Of a stretch of 64,000 bases of DNA, positions 21,001 through 33,019 are shown in pieces (position 1 is the stretch's first letter; each line of letters opens with the position of its first letter). The stretch is from Tribonema minus (lineage: Eukaryota; Sar; Xanthophyceae; Tribonematales; Tribonemataceae). The notes beneath the pieces were generated by a model. It saw only the letters and a program-made list of their open reading frames with translations. It was not told the DNA's origin and did no database searches. The stretch spans positions 1 to 64,000 of the forward strand of contig JAFCMP010000212.1 of NCBI GenBank assembly GCA_017506865.1. The letters are read 5' to 3'. The translations under genes were made by a program, and so were the position numbers.

Positions 21001-24000
21001 TGGTCTGAACATGATGACGCTACACCTGCTTGCTGCCATGCGTAAGGTTTGCGATGACATGTGATGATTTCATGATGTGGCGTGCTCAGGCTGTGAATAT
21101 ATGATGGTGTAATTAGACAACAAGCTATTTCAGGCGTGTCGCAAATTTGCTTGTCAGGTTTCATCAAGTGGCAAAAAAAGAAGAAGTGCTTCAAAGTGCA
21201 TGTTTATTGAGAATTCTTCCAAGACCAATGCATATACTAGTAAGCACTCATTGAAGCTGCGTTGTCAGCAAAAGTGCTGCATCGTACAGGCCCCTTCTGA
21301 AAGTGTCATGTGACTTGCAAGTGATTCATGATCAACATTCGACGAGTGCTTCATGTCCATTATCTGAGTGTGATGCTAACGCAGCACCATGCTTGTGTGC
21401 CAATGTTTGCCGCCAGGGACGTTGAACCATTAAAGCCTTGTGATTCCTTGTCTTGCTGTCTGCATGGTGCTTCGACCCTTCGGTACGCTGCCCAGCATAA
21501 TGCTGGCGTTTTGCGGAACACATTTCGTGCTCACTTCCCCTACATACATCTGCCAGATTGGCTATGGGCCCCTTCAGGCGTACCTCAGGTTCAGAGTTCC
21601 CCGGTGCATGTGGGCACTGAAACATCACACAACCGTGTCGCCATCATGGCATGTGTGACGGTGGTAAAACATTCCTTTACACATGACAACGCTGCGGGCA
21701 TGAGCCTACGTACGTCAACATGCATTGCCGCCGCCGCGGTGGTTCATTGACAGCTGTTGTGTAGCCGCCTTCAAGACCTGCCTGCACTCATTGGACGGAG
21801 AGCTGTCGATGCAGCAGCAGCACTGACCTTGGCAGTTGGCGTGGCCGTTGGCAAAGTGGTTGGCAGGGCAGTGGGAACTGCAGTCGGCAGCGCAGTCGGC
21901 TTAGCAGTGGGCTTTGCGGTGGGCTGCGCGGTGGGCATTGCCGTTGGGTTCGCCGTCGTGGGTGACGCCGTAGGCAGAGCGGTGGGGTTGGCTGTGGTGG
22001 GCTTTGCGGTGGGCTTGGCAGTAGGCTGTGAACTCAGCAGCGGCACCCAAACAGGCGACAGAGTCAGTACACAGATGCACATGTCATCACTCACTTGTAA
22101 TGTGCTTAGTGCAATAGTTGAGGTACCGTTCTCGCTTGCAGCTTTGGCAGCCATTGCACACTAGCATGGCATGACTGGAGTAGAGCTCCATGGCTGCTGC
22201 TGTCGTGACTGTCTGCGCTGCTGTGAGAAATCTGCACCCATGCACTGCAACCTCACAAGGAGTGTACCAGGTCAGTTTACACAGATGGGCGCAAATGAAA
22301 ACTGAACTGCAGGGGCACAGTGATGTGACATGTTGCTTAGTTATGGCGCTTGAGGTGAAGGCAAGCTTTCCAAATGAAGCACATTGTTTCTCATCATATT
22401 CACTGCAGCGGTCTCCAGTCGCCTGCCCGCAGGGGCAAGGCAGTTGTACTCGTACGTGACTGCATTCAGGCGGCACACATTCAAGAACATCTAGCTGGCA
22501 AGTAATCTAACAGCTGCACAGTTGACTTGACGCTGCTTTCCGGCATGTGGGCCCACCATGGATACAACAAGCAGCAATCTCCGCTTGGGCACAAGGGAGT
22601 CACTGTGTTGTCAGGTCACACAGAAACGTGCAGGTGATAAGCGAATTGCTCAGTCGGACAGTATGATCATCATGATGTTTGAGGCCGCAGGCAGGTCAAA
22701 TTGCAAACCGGACACTGTCAGCACAAACCAGCGCATGCACACGTCATGCTGATGTGTATAGTGCACAGTGCTCCTGTGGACTGACACTGCATGCAGCCCC
22801 CTGTGACACCTGACCGCCAGAAGTTCTCCACAGCCTCCAAATGGTGCATCACTGCACTGACCTGTGCAGTTGGCAAAGCCGTCGGCAGCGCGGTTGGCAG
22901 CGCAGTGGGGACTGCAGTCGGCTGCGAGGTGGGAGTTGCCGTTGGGTTGGATGTCGGCTTGGCTGTGGGCTTGGCGGTGGGCTTGGCGGTGGGCACGGCG
23001 GTGGGCTTGGTATTTGTTGCCGTGGGTAGCAGGCGGGAGCAAGCGCAACAAGAGCAAGCTGTTACATGGATACGCAGTCACCGCAAAACATGTCTAATAA
23101 TTGGTGAGGAAAGCATGCTCACAAGGGCAACGGAGCACTGCAGTCAAGCTGCATTTCAAGGCGATTCGCACCTATCGATGCATTTCCTCCCTCAGATCAC
23201 CACATCTTTGCCCACCTGTCGCGCTGCAATGCAGGCACCATCGCAGCTAAGTGTGCAATTAACTGTACGTGTACTGCTAAAACTGAGAACCTAGCTTTGA
23301 AGGCACTATGTAAGCCGCACGCATCACCAGTATCTATTAATAAAAGCAGTGCCATCATCAGTCCGCATACACGCAGCTTGTGCAGGGGAACGCTACATTG
23401 CTCTCTACTCAGCACACGCCTCGGTTTTGCAGTCCAACACGTTGCGTGAGCGGCAGCGCCGTCTTTGGTAGAGCTCCTGCAGCAGAGCACTTTCCAGGTA
23501 GAGCATTGACCTCTGTGGTGTGTTCGTTGACTGCGTTCTGCGTCAGCGCAGGGGACAGGGCAGTCTACTGCTGTAGTATGCGGCTGGTGCATCATCAGCA
23601 TGACCACAAATGAGGGAACCGGCGCACCATGCAGCGGGTCCAGTTGTGAGCAACTTGTTTATGGGCCACGAGTCGCCCACGACGCAGTATGCAACAACTA
23701 AGTGCTCTTTTTGTTGTGCGCCCAGGTGCATCGGCGCCTGTACTGTACGCGTTCCAACGCACATTGTGTCTGTCCACGCTGTGTGTCATTTTTCGTTGCG
23801 CCCTACATGTTGTCACCGCAAGCGCACGCCATGTAGCCGTAACAGGCACGTCAGCATGGTGATCCTGCAAATGAAGTTGCATCTAGCTCTGTGTGACAGC
23901 TGCCGGTTGAACAGCTCAGAGTCCATGGACCGCTTCCAAATGGTGCATCACTTCACTGACCTGAGCAGTTGGGACTGCCGTTGGCTGAGCTGTGGGTGTT

Positions 24001-27000
24001 GCTGTTGGATTGGAAGTTGGCGTGGCTGTGGGTTTGGCAGTGGGCTTGGCGGTGGGCTTGGCTGTCGTTGGAGTTGCGGTGGGCTGCAGGTTGCATGTGC
24101 ACGAATGACAAGTTGTACAGAGCACTTGACGGCAGCAGTCACCACAAGACACGCCCAGTGATGGGTGATAAAAGCATACTGTCTTACTTGATGCATCCGA
24201 TACTTCTGTGATGGTCAGTGTCCGCCATTTGCAACAGTTCTAACTGAGTAACCAAATTGGCAGGCCATATTGCGATCTGGATATTCGCACTGTTGGCCAG
24301 GGTGGCCCAAGGTTTCTTTGCAGAGCCAAACGCTGTGGCCACCGTTGCGACACCACAAGCAGCAGTTTTAGCAGCAGCAGCAGTTATGGCGAGTGTTGCC
24401 ATTGGCACCGAACTTGAAAACGAACAAGGCTCTGAATTAAGCAAGTCTCGCCTCCGACAGGTGTGCTGGCAGCCTAGTCGGCCCTCTCTGCATTTTTGGT
24501 GCCGCAGGCGGCAAAACAAGTTTAATGAAAAAGAATCAAAGATCGTGGAGCTCTGGTGACAAGGGATGGTTAGCTGCAAGTGCCTTCCACCAATAACCTT
24601 AAGTTGTGTTGGTTGAGGTTTGGGCGTTTCTGGCCTGCTGCAGCAGCTGCGAATCCTACAACAAACACCCATGCCATGCTTGTGAGGCTTTTACACCCCG
24701 TCACTGCTGGTCGTCCCTGCAACTGGCCTTCCCAAATGCACTGTCACCATGCCCCTGTCACTGCCGTGCCGCAAATGCTGGACAGTGTGCCGCATAAACT
24801 GGACAGCGTCCAGGATATCAGATGAGAAGGTACTCAGAAGGACATTGGAAGACTGCACCCATGCTGCACCACACCTATCGAAGCATTCCCTCCCCTAAAT
24901 ACTCGACTCCTTTGCTCACTACTGCGCTCCCCTACATGCAGCCTCAGGGCACCATCACAAGTGAGTGTGCAACATACTCCTTTCAGTTTGGGTCTACTGG
25001 TACACCAGGCGCTGGACTCAGCACCCTGCTTTGACAGCCTCTGAGCCCGACAGGTCACCGGTCTGTACAATGTCATGCGGCTGCTGTGACATGAGCAGTC
25101 CGCAAGGGCACAGCTTTGTCAGTCTGGGCAGGCATGGCGCCTCGGCAACAGCACGCTTGTGCTCTGGGTGATCATGATGGACCGCTCTCTACTGAGTACA
25201 GTACACGGCTTTGTGCTGCGGTTCGGCAACCTGAGAAAGCGGCAGCACCATCTTTGGATGAGAACCACCAGCCGTGGTGCACCTTCCAGGTAGAGCACTG
25301 ACCTCTGTGTCGTGCTCATGGACTGAGATCTGCAATTGCACTGGGGACAGTGCAGCCAAAACGGCTGGTCACGGCGCATCAGCACGATCATCAGTGACCA
25401 GCGCAATCATCAGCTGGTGCAGGTGTGGACAAGTTATGCTTGGACCACCATGCTTTACCATACAAAAACTGGGTTTTCTTCTCGTGTCCGTCCACGCTGC
25501 GTAGCAGAGCAGAGCCGCCAATTACGGCAATCTGAGGACGTCAACTTTGGCAGGTGTCGAGTTTCATCATGATGTTATGATAATGATGTAAGTTTACGGT
25601 GTGACATGGACTTGCAACAGCATATAACACAGCTATCTTCACTCAGGAGGCTGCTTAGTGTGAGCAACATTCTTGTACCTGTGCAGTTGGCGTGGCGGTG
25701 CGCTGCGTGGTGGGCGTAGCAGTTGGCTTTGCTGTTGTGGGCGATGCCGTAGGCAGAGTGGTGGGTTTGGCAGTGGGCTTGGCAGTGGGCTTGGCAGTGG
25801 GCTGCGGTTTTATAGGTGGCAGACAAACAAGACCCCAAAGTCAGAGCGCAGACCATGTGCAGCGCACACCTCATCACTCCCTTGCATTGTGCGCAGAGTA
25901 ATAGTCACGGGCATGATGTTTGGTGCTCTGGCTGCTGCTGCCGGTTTGCTGTATGCAGCCATTACATGATAGCAGGGCATCGTGCCGCATGTTGAACAAT
26001 TTTTACAATGTTGCTGCTGGTGTGAGCGTCTGCGCTCCTGCAACATGCTGGCACCTGAGCGTTCTACCTGACACGTTGCACCTGACGCGTTGCTGCCGAG
26101 CTAGGATGTACATGAAAACAGAACTGATGCCAGGGCGCAATAAGCTGACGTATTTCAAAAAGAGGCAATCGGGCAACAACAATGCATGCTTGGCACAAGG
26201 TTTAGGAGTAGGGTTGAGGTAGGCTCACTCCCCCAATTCTTCCGTTCAACATGAGTTGTCTGCCAACCTTGCTCCGCTGTCTGACACTAGCCATACACAT
26301 ACACATCGTTATGTAGCAGCAAATTTCAAGATACCAGTGCACAAGAGGGACTAGTGAGTGCAAAACAGTAGCTAGAGTGAAGTATCAGAGTGCATAAGCT
26401 TGAACAAACGCCTGATGCATACCCAGCATAGCTGCCTCACGATCATGCTTGAAGAAGTGCAAACCGCATTCAGCGTCAATTTCATCGACAATGGAAGCGG
26501 CTATTTGTACTTTGATTCATTTCGCTTGAGGGGCAAAAAACCCTGTACCCTAGCAAAACATTGATTTCGTAGCAGGTTGAGGGTACGTGAGGCGAGTGTA
26601 CCCTTGAAGTACCCAGCATAGCTACATCATGCCTGAAAAGCGCTGTGGACCTTGCCAGGCAGATGATCAGGACCTTCCTGACCTGAGCAAACCTCTTGCC
26701 AGACACCTAGGTCAACAGAGCACACTATGTTTCACTAGAGTACTACTCTCGAGCAACTTAGTGAAGTCTGTTGTTCAGGAGTGGAGTTGATATTTGATTA
26801 TATATATATTTGAGTAACTTAAAGGCACTACAACAACAAGCATGCATAGTAAGGGGGGTAGTTGATCACACTTAACGTGCAATATGGCTTTCGATCAAGG
26901 CGCACTTGAACTACAAGGCTCAGTGGGCTGTACCTTGCCTCCTGGAGTTCGGTACCTCATAGTAGTACCGTGCAGCTGGCAGATAATCTATAGAGTTGAC

Positions 27001-30000
27001 TGGCGCAGATTCCGGCCCCTCCATCAGATCTACTGTATTGAGCAGCAAGCTCATGGGGCACAGACATGTGCTGTCACGGCACAATGATTTATACGCGCAG
27101 CCGACAAGCAAACTGCACCGCCAGAGAGGCGTCTGTGGCTACCAGGTGGGGCCTTGCATTTGCACACCAGCCGCTGTCAGCACGTGCCCTTATACATGGC
27201 GTGGGCAGCAAGATTGCACGCTGCTCCTTCGAAACGAAGCTGCCGTTAGACCCCTGTGACACGTGCCAGGCGAAGCGCATTGAAATGGTGCATCTGTGCA
27301 CTGACCAGAGCAGTTGGCTTGGCTGTCAGCGCAGTGGGGACTGCAGTCGGCTCCGAGGTGGGATTAGCCGTTGGGTTGGAGGTCGGCTTGGCTGTGCTGG
27401 GTTTGGCGGTGGGCTTGGTGGTAGGCTTGGCCGTCGTTGGAGTTGCGGTGGGCTGCAAGGAAATACATGCATCAGATGCATGCGCCCAGTGCACATGAGA
27501 GCGTTGAACAATATGCACATGCCCAGTCGTTGACAAGCGTTTGCACTGCGTGGCATCATGCCAAGCCGCCTGTATGTGTATGCGCACGCGCTACAAATGT
27601 ATCATAGCTTGAGGCGACCGTACAGTTAGCTGGCATGGAAATCGAGGTGTGCACCATAACACTGATGGCACAGCATGTTCTGCTGACCGGTCGTGCACAA
27701 TTTGTCATCCCTGTTAAATTCTGCTGTGGGCACACAAGAGCCCTCTAGCAACACTACGGATTCCGCCTACACTTCAATAGACTTCAGTATCAATCAACGA
27801 AATGTACTTGGCAAGTCCAGCAATCAGTGCTATGTGTGCTGCTTGAACTCTGAAAGAGTGTAGCAGCCCTGTGGTGGCACTGGTGCAGAGACTTACCTAT
27901 GTGCATGCTCTTCGACTTAAAGTGTTGCAATTTCAATGTGTTGGGCATAGATGAAGTTGCGCAAGCAACAAAGATGGCACTGCAAGAGCTGCACAGTGAC
28001 TGGCGTACTGCGTCAGTCAACAAAGTGATAATCACAACGAGGCATTGAACCTTAATAAGATGACTAAATGTGCGAGGGTGTGCAATTATGGGTAGATCCT
28101 GTACGCCAGTTTCACAGCCTTGCACCACTAGCAGCACATTCACGCAGTGACAGCAGCACAGCTCAGCATCGTTGGCAGCAGCGGGAGGTCTGACTAAGCA
28201 CTGCTGTGCAGCACTAGTGCACTGGCACCTTCCGTGTTTGTCACAGAGGCGACCGACCCTCAAAATCGGTTGCACTATAAATTATGCCTCATACAGGAGC
28301 CCTAATTAGGTGGTAGGCTAGTAGTCTAGGTAGTTGCATATCTTGAACAATCAAACGAACTCAACGAAGAGGCATCTGGCCACATCACACAGACACAGAA
28401 TGCTTACAGCAGACACTGCTTTCAAACTGCTGTATGTTCTTGTCAGCCGAAGTGAAGCATCCATCACCACACCATACAAGAAACAAGTCTAAGTCTTCAA
28501 GTTGCTGGGGACCCATTTGCATTGCCAAGATTGCCAAGATATAAGCCCATGGGGTGCACCGCGCGAATTCTGAACCCTATCTCAGATTCTTGATGTAACA
28601 TCACATCATCATAATGCTTCACTTGTAATGAATATTTGGTCGAGGGCATGATGATTGGCTTGCCATCATCATGTTGAACATGACTGGCACAAGCCGGCAT
28701 GTGACCAATGGCATCTCTGCAAATCAAACATGCGCTCATGTAGGTAAGCTAGTAAGCGCAGTCGGGCGGTGTACTGTATTTTCTCAGCTGAGCGCTGCTG
28801 TGTTCTTGAGAGCTGAGCACTGTTGTGTACCAGACAACGGCGTACCATGCCACAGTAGGGTGATGCGTGTAGTCAGCTGAGCTATGTGGTGTTGTTGAGG
28901 TGACGGAGCGTTGCTCTGCATGTGAGCGCTGAGCACTGACCTGAGCAGTCGGTGTCGCTGTCGGGCCAGTTGTGGGTACAGAAGTGGGTCTCTTGGTTGG
29001 CTTCGTGGTTGGCTGCAGGGGCAACAGCAGTGAAATTCAATCTGTTAACATTTCATGTACTTCTACTCGTTGTTGTCATTGGCATAGAGTGTGTGATGGT
29101 TCTAGCGCCAGACTCCCGCACTGGATCTCCATGGATGCATCAGACTGGTCGCCCATATTGGTCATGTAATAGGAGTTGCACTACAATTCATCTGGTACCC
29201 TGGCACAAGTACCCACAGCACCCCTAAAACCTGCGCCCTAAGGTCTAATTTGCGAAAAACAGGACCTAAATTTGAAAAAGAGATCCAGCACTGAACCACT
29301 TAGTCTGACTCGATGTCCATTTAAACCCTGCCAGCGTTTGCTGCTGCATTACAAAATGATGGTGAGGTCGTGAGGTAAGTACTGTTGCTGAAGTTGGTTA
29401 AAATCCGTGATGACTCATGAGCACGGAACTTCAATGTGGACTGAGAGCGAAAGTCCACAAATTTCGATTTATGTTCAGTTTAAATGCAACTTGAAGTTCG
29501 TTGTGTGATACCTCCCGACTCTGAGCCTTTTGATACATGATGGTTCATTCCTAGGCATGAATGGAAACGAATCGAAAGATTGTAGAGCTCGAGGTGTCAA
29601 GGGATGTTATTATATTATACCCATATCATAATTGAGCAATTGAGCAATTGAGCAGAATACCATTTTAAAAGACACTTTACACCTGTTGGTCCATTTCAAA
29701 CTCAGCTGGGGTCTGAGGCTTTTTCTTGCGAAAAAGTCAACTTCGATGTCTTGAAACCCATATTCAAGCACGCAATCATGATCACACCTTAGACGACGGA
29801 GCAACGTAGACGATGGAGTCGCGACGGTCCGTCGCAACAGCCCTAGTGAAAACTCTGTCGCGACAGTGTCGCATATGAGTGCCGCACTTGCTGTCGTCTG
29901 CAAGACAGCGTCGTCCAAGGATGCTGCACTTTCCGTCGTCTGCACGACGTCTGTTGCGCATGGTTGCCGCCAGCTCCGTTCCGTTCCGTCGTGCACCGTC

Positions 30001-32861
30001 GTGAATCGTCGTGCAACCACTTCCCTTCAAGAAGCACCACCTGATGCCGTGCTGATTTCACTTCCACTACTGCGAGCACGTTGGGCAGCAGCTGTGACCA
30101 AAGGCACCTACCCAAATACCTTACGCTACCTATGGCGAGCTGAGCTGCTGTTTGTTTGGGGTTCCGCAGTAGTACAGACACTCAAGGTTGGTGGGTGCCA
30201 GAGCCTGCTGTGCCGTATGCTATCAAGCGCCAGGCCTGGGGCTGCAGCATGCGAAGTAGTACGCTGCAAGGAGTGCCTGCTCTCTTCGCTTGGGAAACTA
30301 CTACTACAGCCATTTGGGGTCGTCAGGAACGTTCTGAAGAACAGGATCCCGGAGAACTACATGTACCGAAAACTGTATTTTTGTTGCAACGCTGCTCGTT
30401 GCAACGCTGCTCGTGCAAGGCGTTGGCTACGGCGTGACCGCGCTATGCGGGAAAGTGCTTCATGAGTGCCATAGCTAACTTCAACAACATGTTCAACTCA
30501 GTCGACGGTTTGCGACGTCTGTTGCTGTCGGAGCTTGGGATCTCTGTCGTCTGCACGACTCCGTCGACCTGCCGCTGCTCGATATACTGTTGCCGTTGTC
30601 AGCACCGTCGCGCACGGTCACACCAAAGTCTGTCGTCTCTACGACTCCGTCATCACACCTTGGTCAGATTGGCTGTCGTGCTGCTCGACTCCGTCACGAC
30701 GGACCGTCGTCTAAGGTGTGATCATGATCATGATGGTGAGTGTTTGCCGGAGCGAGCTTACTGATTTCAACCCAATTAGTTTGGGACAACCGTACTACCT
30801 TCTCGGAAATGCGCACCAATTTCAGGGTTTTGTGTAGAGGTTGGGAATGAATGAACACAGTCTCACGCAATTGTAAATCATGATGGCTGTTAATAGGTGT
30901 GCGAGGGCACAGTACCGTGCGCAGTGGTGTAGATGAACAACATCATGCAGTGGTATTCGTTCTAGCAGTGCACTTTCAGAGCTCTCCGCTGCCTGTGGCA
31001 GCTGGCACGGGGATTGACCGTCACAGCACGCGCCCACCATGATGCAAGCTAGCGCACCACTGGTCATCAACGTGAAGGCCAGTTTGTTAAACCATCATGG
31101 TGTCAGACTGAGTGTGTTCACACGTGACACTACACAGCCATGCATCACTGGCATGCCTGCGTTCGTGCTGTTAGCTCTTACATCCCACTTAGTGTCGGCA
31201 CCTTTTAAACTCCACTGCACATTTTCAGATTTTCGGGCGCGGAGGCCACTTCTATTAGTGAGGCAGTCTAAAAAAGCTTGTACTGAAAGTCGCGAAGACC
31301 GTGACAAATTAAAGCTGAAATTGAAGGCGTGATCCCTGTCGTTGTAGATCTCAACCTTAGATATTGTAGATCTCAGCCTGAGATATTTTTCATTAAAAAT
31401 GTGGTTCACAAGTCTTCAAGTTGCTGACCTGGGCAGTCGGCTGAGTAGTGGGGGTGGCAGTAGTGGGGACCGCAGTCGGCACCGCTGTTGGCTTGGCGGT
31501 CACTCCGCTGGTGCCGCTGGCAGTGGGCTTGCGGGTAGGCTGCCGGTCAGCAGCATGGCAGTTCGTGCATCACTCTAAATTCATCAGTGAGTGTTGCAGT
31601 CAAATTAGAACTGGCAGCAGGTGATCCCCTCATCAGTGGCGCCGCCCATGCAAGGTACAGCATGGCCTGGCGCAACTCCAACAGACACACCTACACCGTC
31701 TTGTCCATCATGTTGAAAGTCTTCGATTGCATCACGTATTCAGTAAGTTACCAATACGTAGTGCTATCGTTGACTGAACAATTGCCCCACCGCAAACTAC
31801 ACAATTTGGTTCGTGTCCGTATCAGGCCATTAACTTGAAGCCTGCACAACGTGAGGATGATGCTGACGACACAGTAGCCCATGTCACACTGTACTGCGCC
31901 CCTGTCATCATACTCATACATCAATATTTACCGTGTAATGCTGTGTCTGGGGTGGTATCGCAGGTTCACGCAGACTAGAACACATTCAACATGGCAGCCT
32001 GAGGTCAAACTACAGCACTTGGTGACAAACACACAAAAGATTCTGCAAGTCGTAGTGCCAAAGTTTCTTTCAAGTTGTTCATGAAGCTGCAGTCCTGCAT
32101 ATGTGCTGAGGCAGCATGTATTGCTGCAGAAAACATTGAATTCGACTCACTCGTTGTATGTTACAGTATGACTGTGGCAACAGCAATCACTATGATACTG
32201 TGATAGTATCTTTGTGGCGTGCATACGGACAGAAACAAGTTTCTGTGCTACTTATAAGGCCTAGGCTATTACTGATAGGTTACTTTCTCTTCTAAAAGCG
32301 CAGTCATAGGCCCATATTGTGTTGACCCTGAGGCGTGTCCAGCATCAACTTCACATACATAGTCTCAGGGGCCTTGGACCCCATTACACACACCCTATTT
32401 TCCGCAGCCTTTGACCACTTCGGCGCTATGTCACGCGACACCCAGGTGCTGCTACACGCACTCGCCGAGCAGAGCTTGCAGGGTACTAGCTACAATCTTG
32501 CGCAGCGCGTTGCCTTCTGGCGCCGCCGCACCGCCCTCGCGCTACAGCGCGCGCTCACATGCGTCGTGATTCGATCAAGTTGACAACTGGAATGCAGTCA
32601 AGTTGACAACTGGAATGCAGTCATAGCCCCTGATGGCGACTAGGACGTCAGTGCCTACCGCCGCATCGCACTGTTGCAGGTGCCGCGGCCCTCGCCGGCC
32701 AGCGCCGAACCGCCGCCCCCCCTGCCCCTCAGATATAGTTATCACAAAGCCCTTTTTATTGTGTGCTCAGCCCATGCGGTCCAGGACATAATATACAACT
32801 TCAAGTTGAAGGTGCCCCTAGTCTGAATATTGTTCACCTTGCTGGTAGGCTGTGACGTTGG
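17802..32861 (-). CDS. Multi-exon gene for a Pro-Thr-repeat (wall/matrix-type) protein
   Basis: At least eleven minus-strand exons encode almost only PTxPT repeats ([20 protein letters not shown] and so on). Nearly every exon begins directly after CAG with CCN-ACN and ends in an AG just before GT(CAGTG), and seven exons plus the 24-nt one are exact multiples of three, all phase 0-0. The final PT exons switch to phase 1. Introns are 0.5-2.5 kb. Pro/Thr repeats of this sort are typical stalks in secreted glycoproteins of algae and protists and are usually O-glycosylated; a cell-wall or extracellular-matrix role is inferred. No 5' exon with a signal peptide was identified, so the start is unknown (upstream of 32,861). 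The plus strand is also open across several exons (VGLAVG-type), but splice sites support only the minus strand. Confidence 0.6.
18112..18305 (-). CDS. Pro-Thr gene exon (PSP/PAPT type), 3' end uncertain
   Basis: Acceptor GCTTTACAG at 18,306-18,308; the exon enters in phase 1, completing GCG with the preceding exon. Encodes [17 protein letters not shown]-like and [12 protein letters not shown] repeats. The donor is unclear: a GTGCGG at about 18,097-18,102, or a GC-type donor after GCTGCAG near 18,100. Confidence 0.45.
19059..19581 (-). CDS. Pro-Thr gene exon with a 24-bp minisatellite, about 174 codons
   Basis: Acceptor AACACGCAG, donor ACAG|GTGGGGGC. Encodes [10 protein letters not shown]-type repeats; between about 19,106 and 19,285 the DNA is a near-perfect 24-bp tandem array (GGGGTCGGTGCTGGAGTGGT plus CGCA). 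Unlike the other exons its donor is in phase 1, which matches the phase-1 acceptor of the next exon at 18,305. Confidence 0.58.
20513..20668 (-). CDS. Pro-Thr gene exon, 52 codons
   Basis: Acceptor CGCAACTACAG, donor CAG|GTGAGACG, the most canonical splice pair of the gene. Encodes [20 protein letters not shown] and further units. Confidence 0.62.
21828..22025 (-). CDS. Pro-Thr gene exon, 66 codons
   Basis: Acceptor GAGTTCACAG, donor AAG|GTCAGTGCTG. Longest of the phase-0 PT exons; repeats mix PTA, PTTAN and PTAL units. Confidence 0.6.
22862..23005 (-). CDS. Pro-Thr gene exon, 48 codons
   Basis: Donor CAG|GTCAGTG. The acceptor is less typical (AAATACCAAG before the first CCC), but the resulting length is a multiple of three and the frame is kept. 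Encodes [20 protein letters not shown] and similar. Confidence 0.55.
23100..25670 (-). repeat. Tandemly duplicated intron blocks of the Pro-Thr gene
   Basis: Besides the exons, intron sequence is repeated. Around 23,440-23,540 and 25,225-25,330 both strands align by eye (GCGGCAGC, CATCTTTGG or GTCTTTGG, TTCCAGGTAGAGCA, TGACCTCTGTG). With the similarity next to three exon donors, this supports duplication of whole exon-plus-intron units. Confidence 0.55.
23961..24083 (-). CDS. Pro-Thr gene exon, 41 codons
   Basis: Acceptor GCAACCTGCAG, donor CAG|GTCAGTGAAG. Starts [20 protein letters not shown]. Same length as the 25,679 exon. The adjacent intron shares about 60 bp of similarity with the introns beside the 22,862 and 27,306 exons. 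Confidence 0.62.
25679..25801 (-). CDS. Pro-Thr gene exon, 41 codons
   Basis: Acceptor AAAACCGCAG, donor CAG|GTACAAG. Starts [20 protein letters not shown]; one repeat reads QRTATP, a drifted unit. Phase 0-0. Confidence 0.6.
26000..27250. other. Intron of the Pro-Thr gene, nothing else seen
   Basis: No ORF, repeat boundary or RNA gene recognised. An (AT)n-like TATATATATA lies near 26,800. Confidence 0.35.
27306..27452 (-). CDS. Pro-Thr gene exon, 49 codons
   Basis: Acceptor TTTCCTTGCAG, donor CTG|GTCAGTGCAC. The intron bases after the donor (reverse complement of GAAATGGTGCATCTGTGCAC) match those after the exons at 22,862 and 23,961, showing duplication of exon with intron. Confidence 0.6.
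28941..29012 (-). CDS. Pro-Thr gene exon, 24 codons
   Basis: Acceptor GCCCCTGCAG, donor CAG|GTCAGTGCTC. Encodes [20 protein letters not shown] and PTAQ. Phase 0-0. Confidence 0.6.
29783..30720. mobile_element. hAT-like non-autonomous DNA transposon (938 bp)
   Basis: Perfect 17-bp terminal inverted repeats, CACACCTTAGACGACGG at 29,783-29,799 and its complement at 30,704-30,720, flanked by an 8-bp duplication ATCATGAT (29,775-29,782 and 30,721-30,728). An 8-bp TSD and short TIR fit the hAT superfamily. The subterminal zones are packed with CGTCGT/ACGACG words in both senses, a usual pattern of transposase-binding repeats. No transposase ORF is visible; internal ORFs (for example 29,866-30,465) are not recognisable. 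ATCATGAT is itself a palindrome, so the TSD could partly be chance. Lies in an intron of the Pro-Thr gene. Confidence 0.7.
31429..31539 (-). CDS. Pro-Thr gene exon, 37 codons
   Basis: Acceptor GACCGGCAG, donor CAG|GTCAGC. Encodes [12 protein letters not shown] then [20 protein letters not shown]. Phase 0-0. Confidence 0.55.
31600..32331. other. Intron-type spacer, no gene seen
   Basis: Short ORFs only; no repeat boundary found. Confidence 0.3.
32332..32760 (+). pseudogene. C-terminal remnant of a third RLE-type retroelement (family C)
   Basis: A GC-rich island reads [20 protein letters not shown], then [20 protein letters not shown]. The FG-x-M and helical pattern matches the end of RLE domains in families A and B (GSFGSIGEQGRKLL, ESYGRLGKQTSLFV), though sequence identity is low. 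A 23-bp tandem duplication (32,575-32,597 and 32,598-32,620) disrupts the frame; reading resumes as [10 protein letters not shown], a TAG, then [14 protein letters not shown]. 5'-truncated and decayed. It lies on the strand opposite to the Pro-Thr gene. Confidence 0.45.
32838..32861 (-). CDS. Pro-Thr gene, 24-nt exon
   Basis: Read on the minus strand, TTGTCACAG precedes eight codons PTSQPTSK, followed by donor GTGAAC. Phase 0 on both sides. Very small, but matches the splice pattern of the other exons. Confidence 0.4.
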
Positions 32862-33019
32862 CTGTGACAAGCAGCAGATAAATGACAAAGCACGCAGCGG
32901 TTGAGCGAGACTCTTGAAATATTTGTGCCATGACGCATGGAGTGGTTGAGGACCTTCAAGTGGGTCTAATCTAACAGCAGCAATTTGATGCAGGCGCAGA
33001 GTGTGCCTGGGCAACAGCA

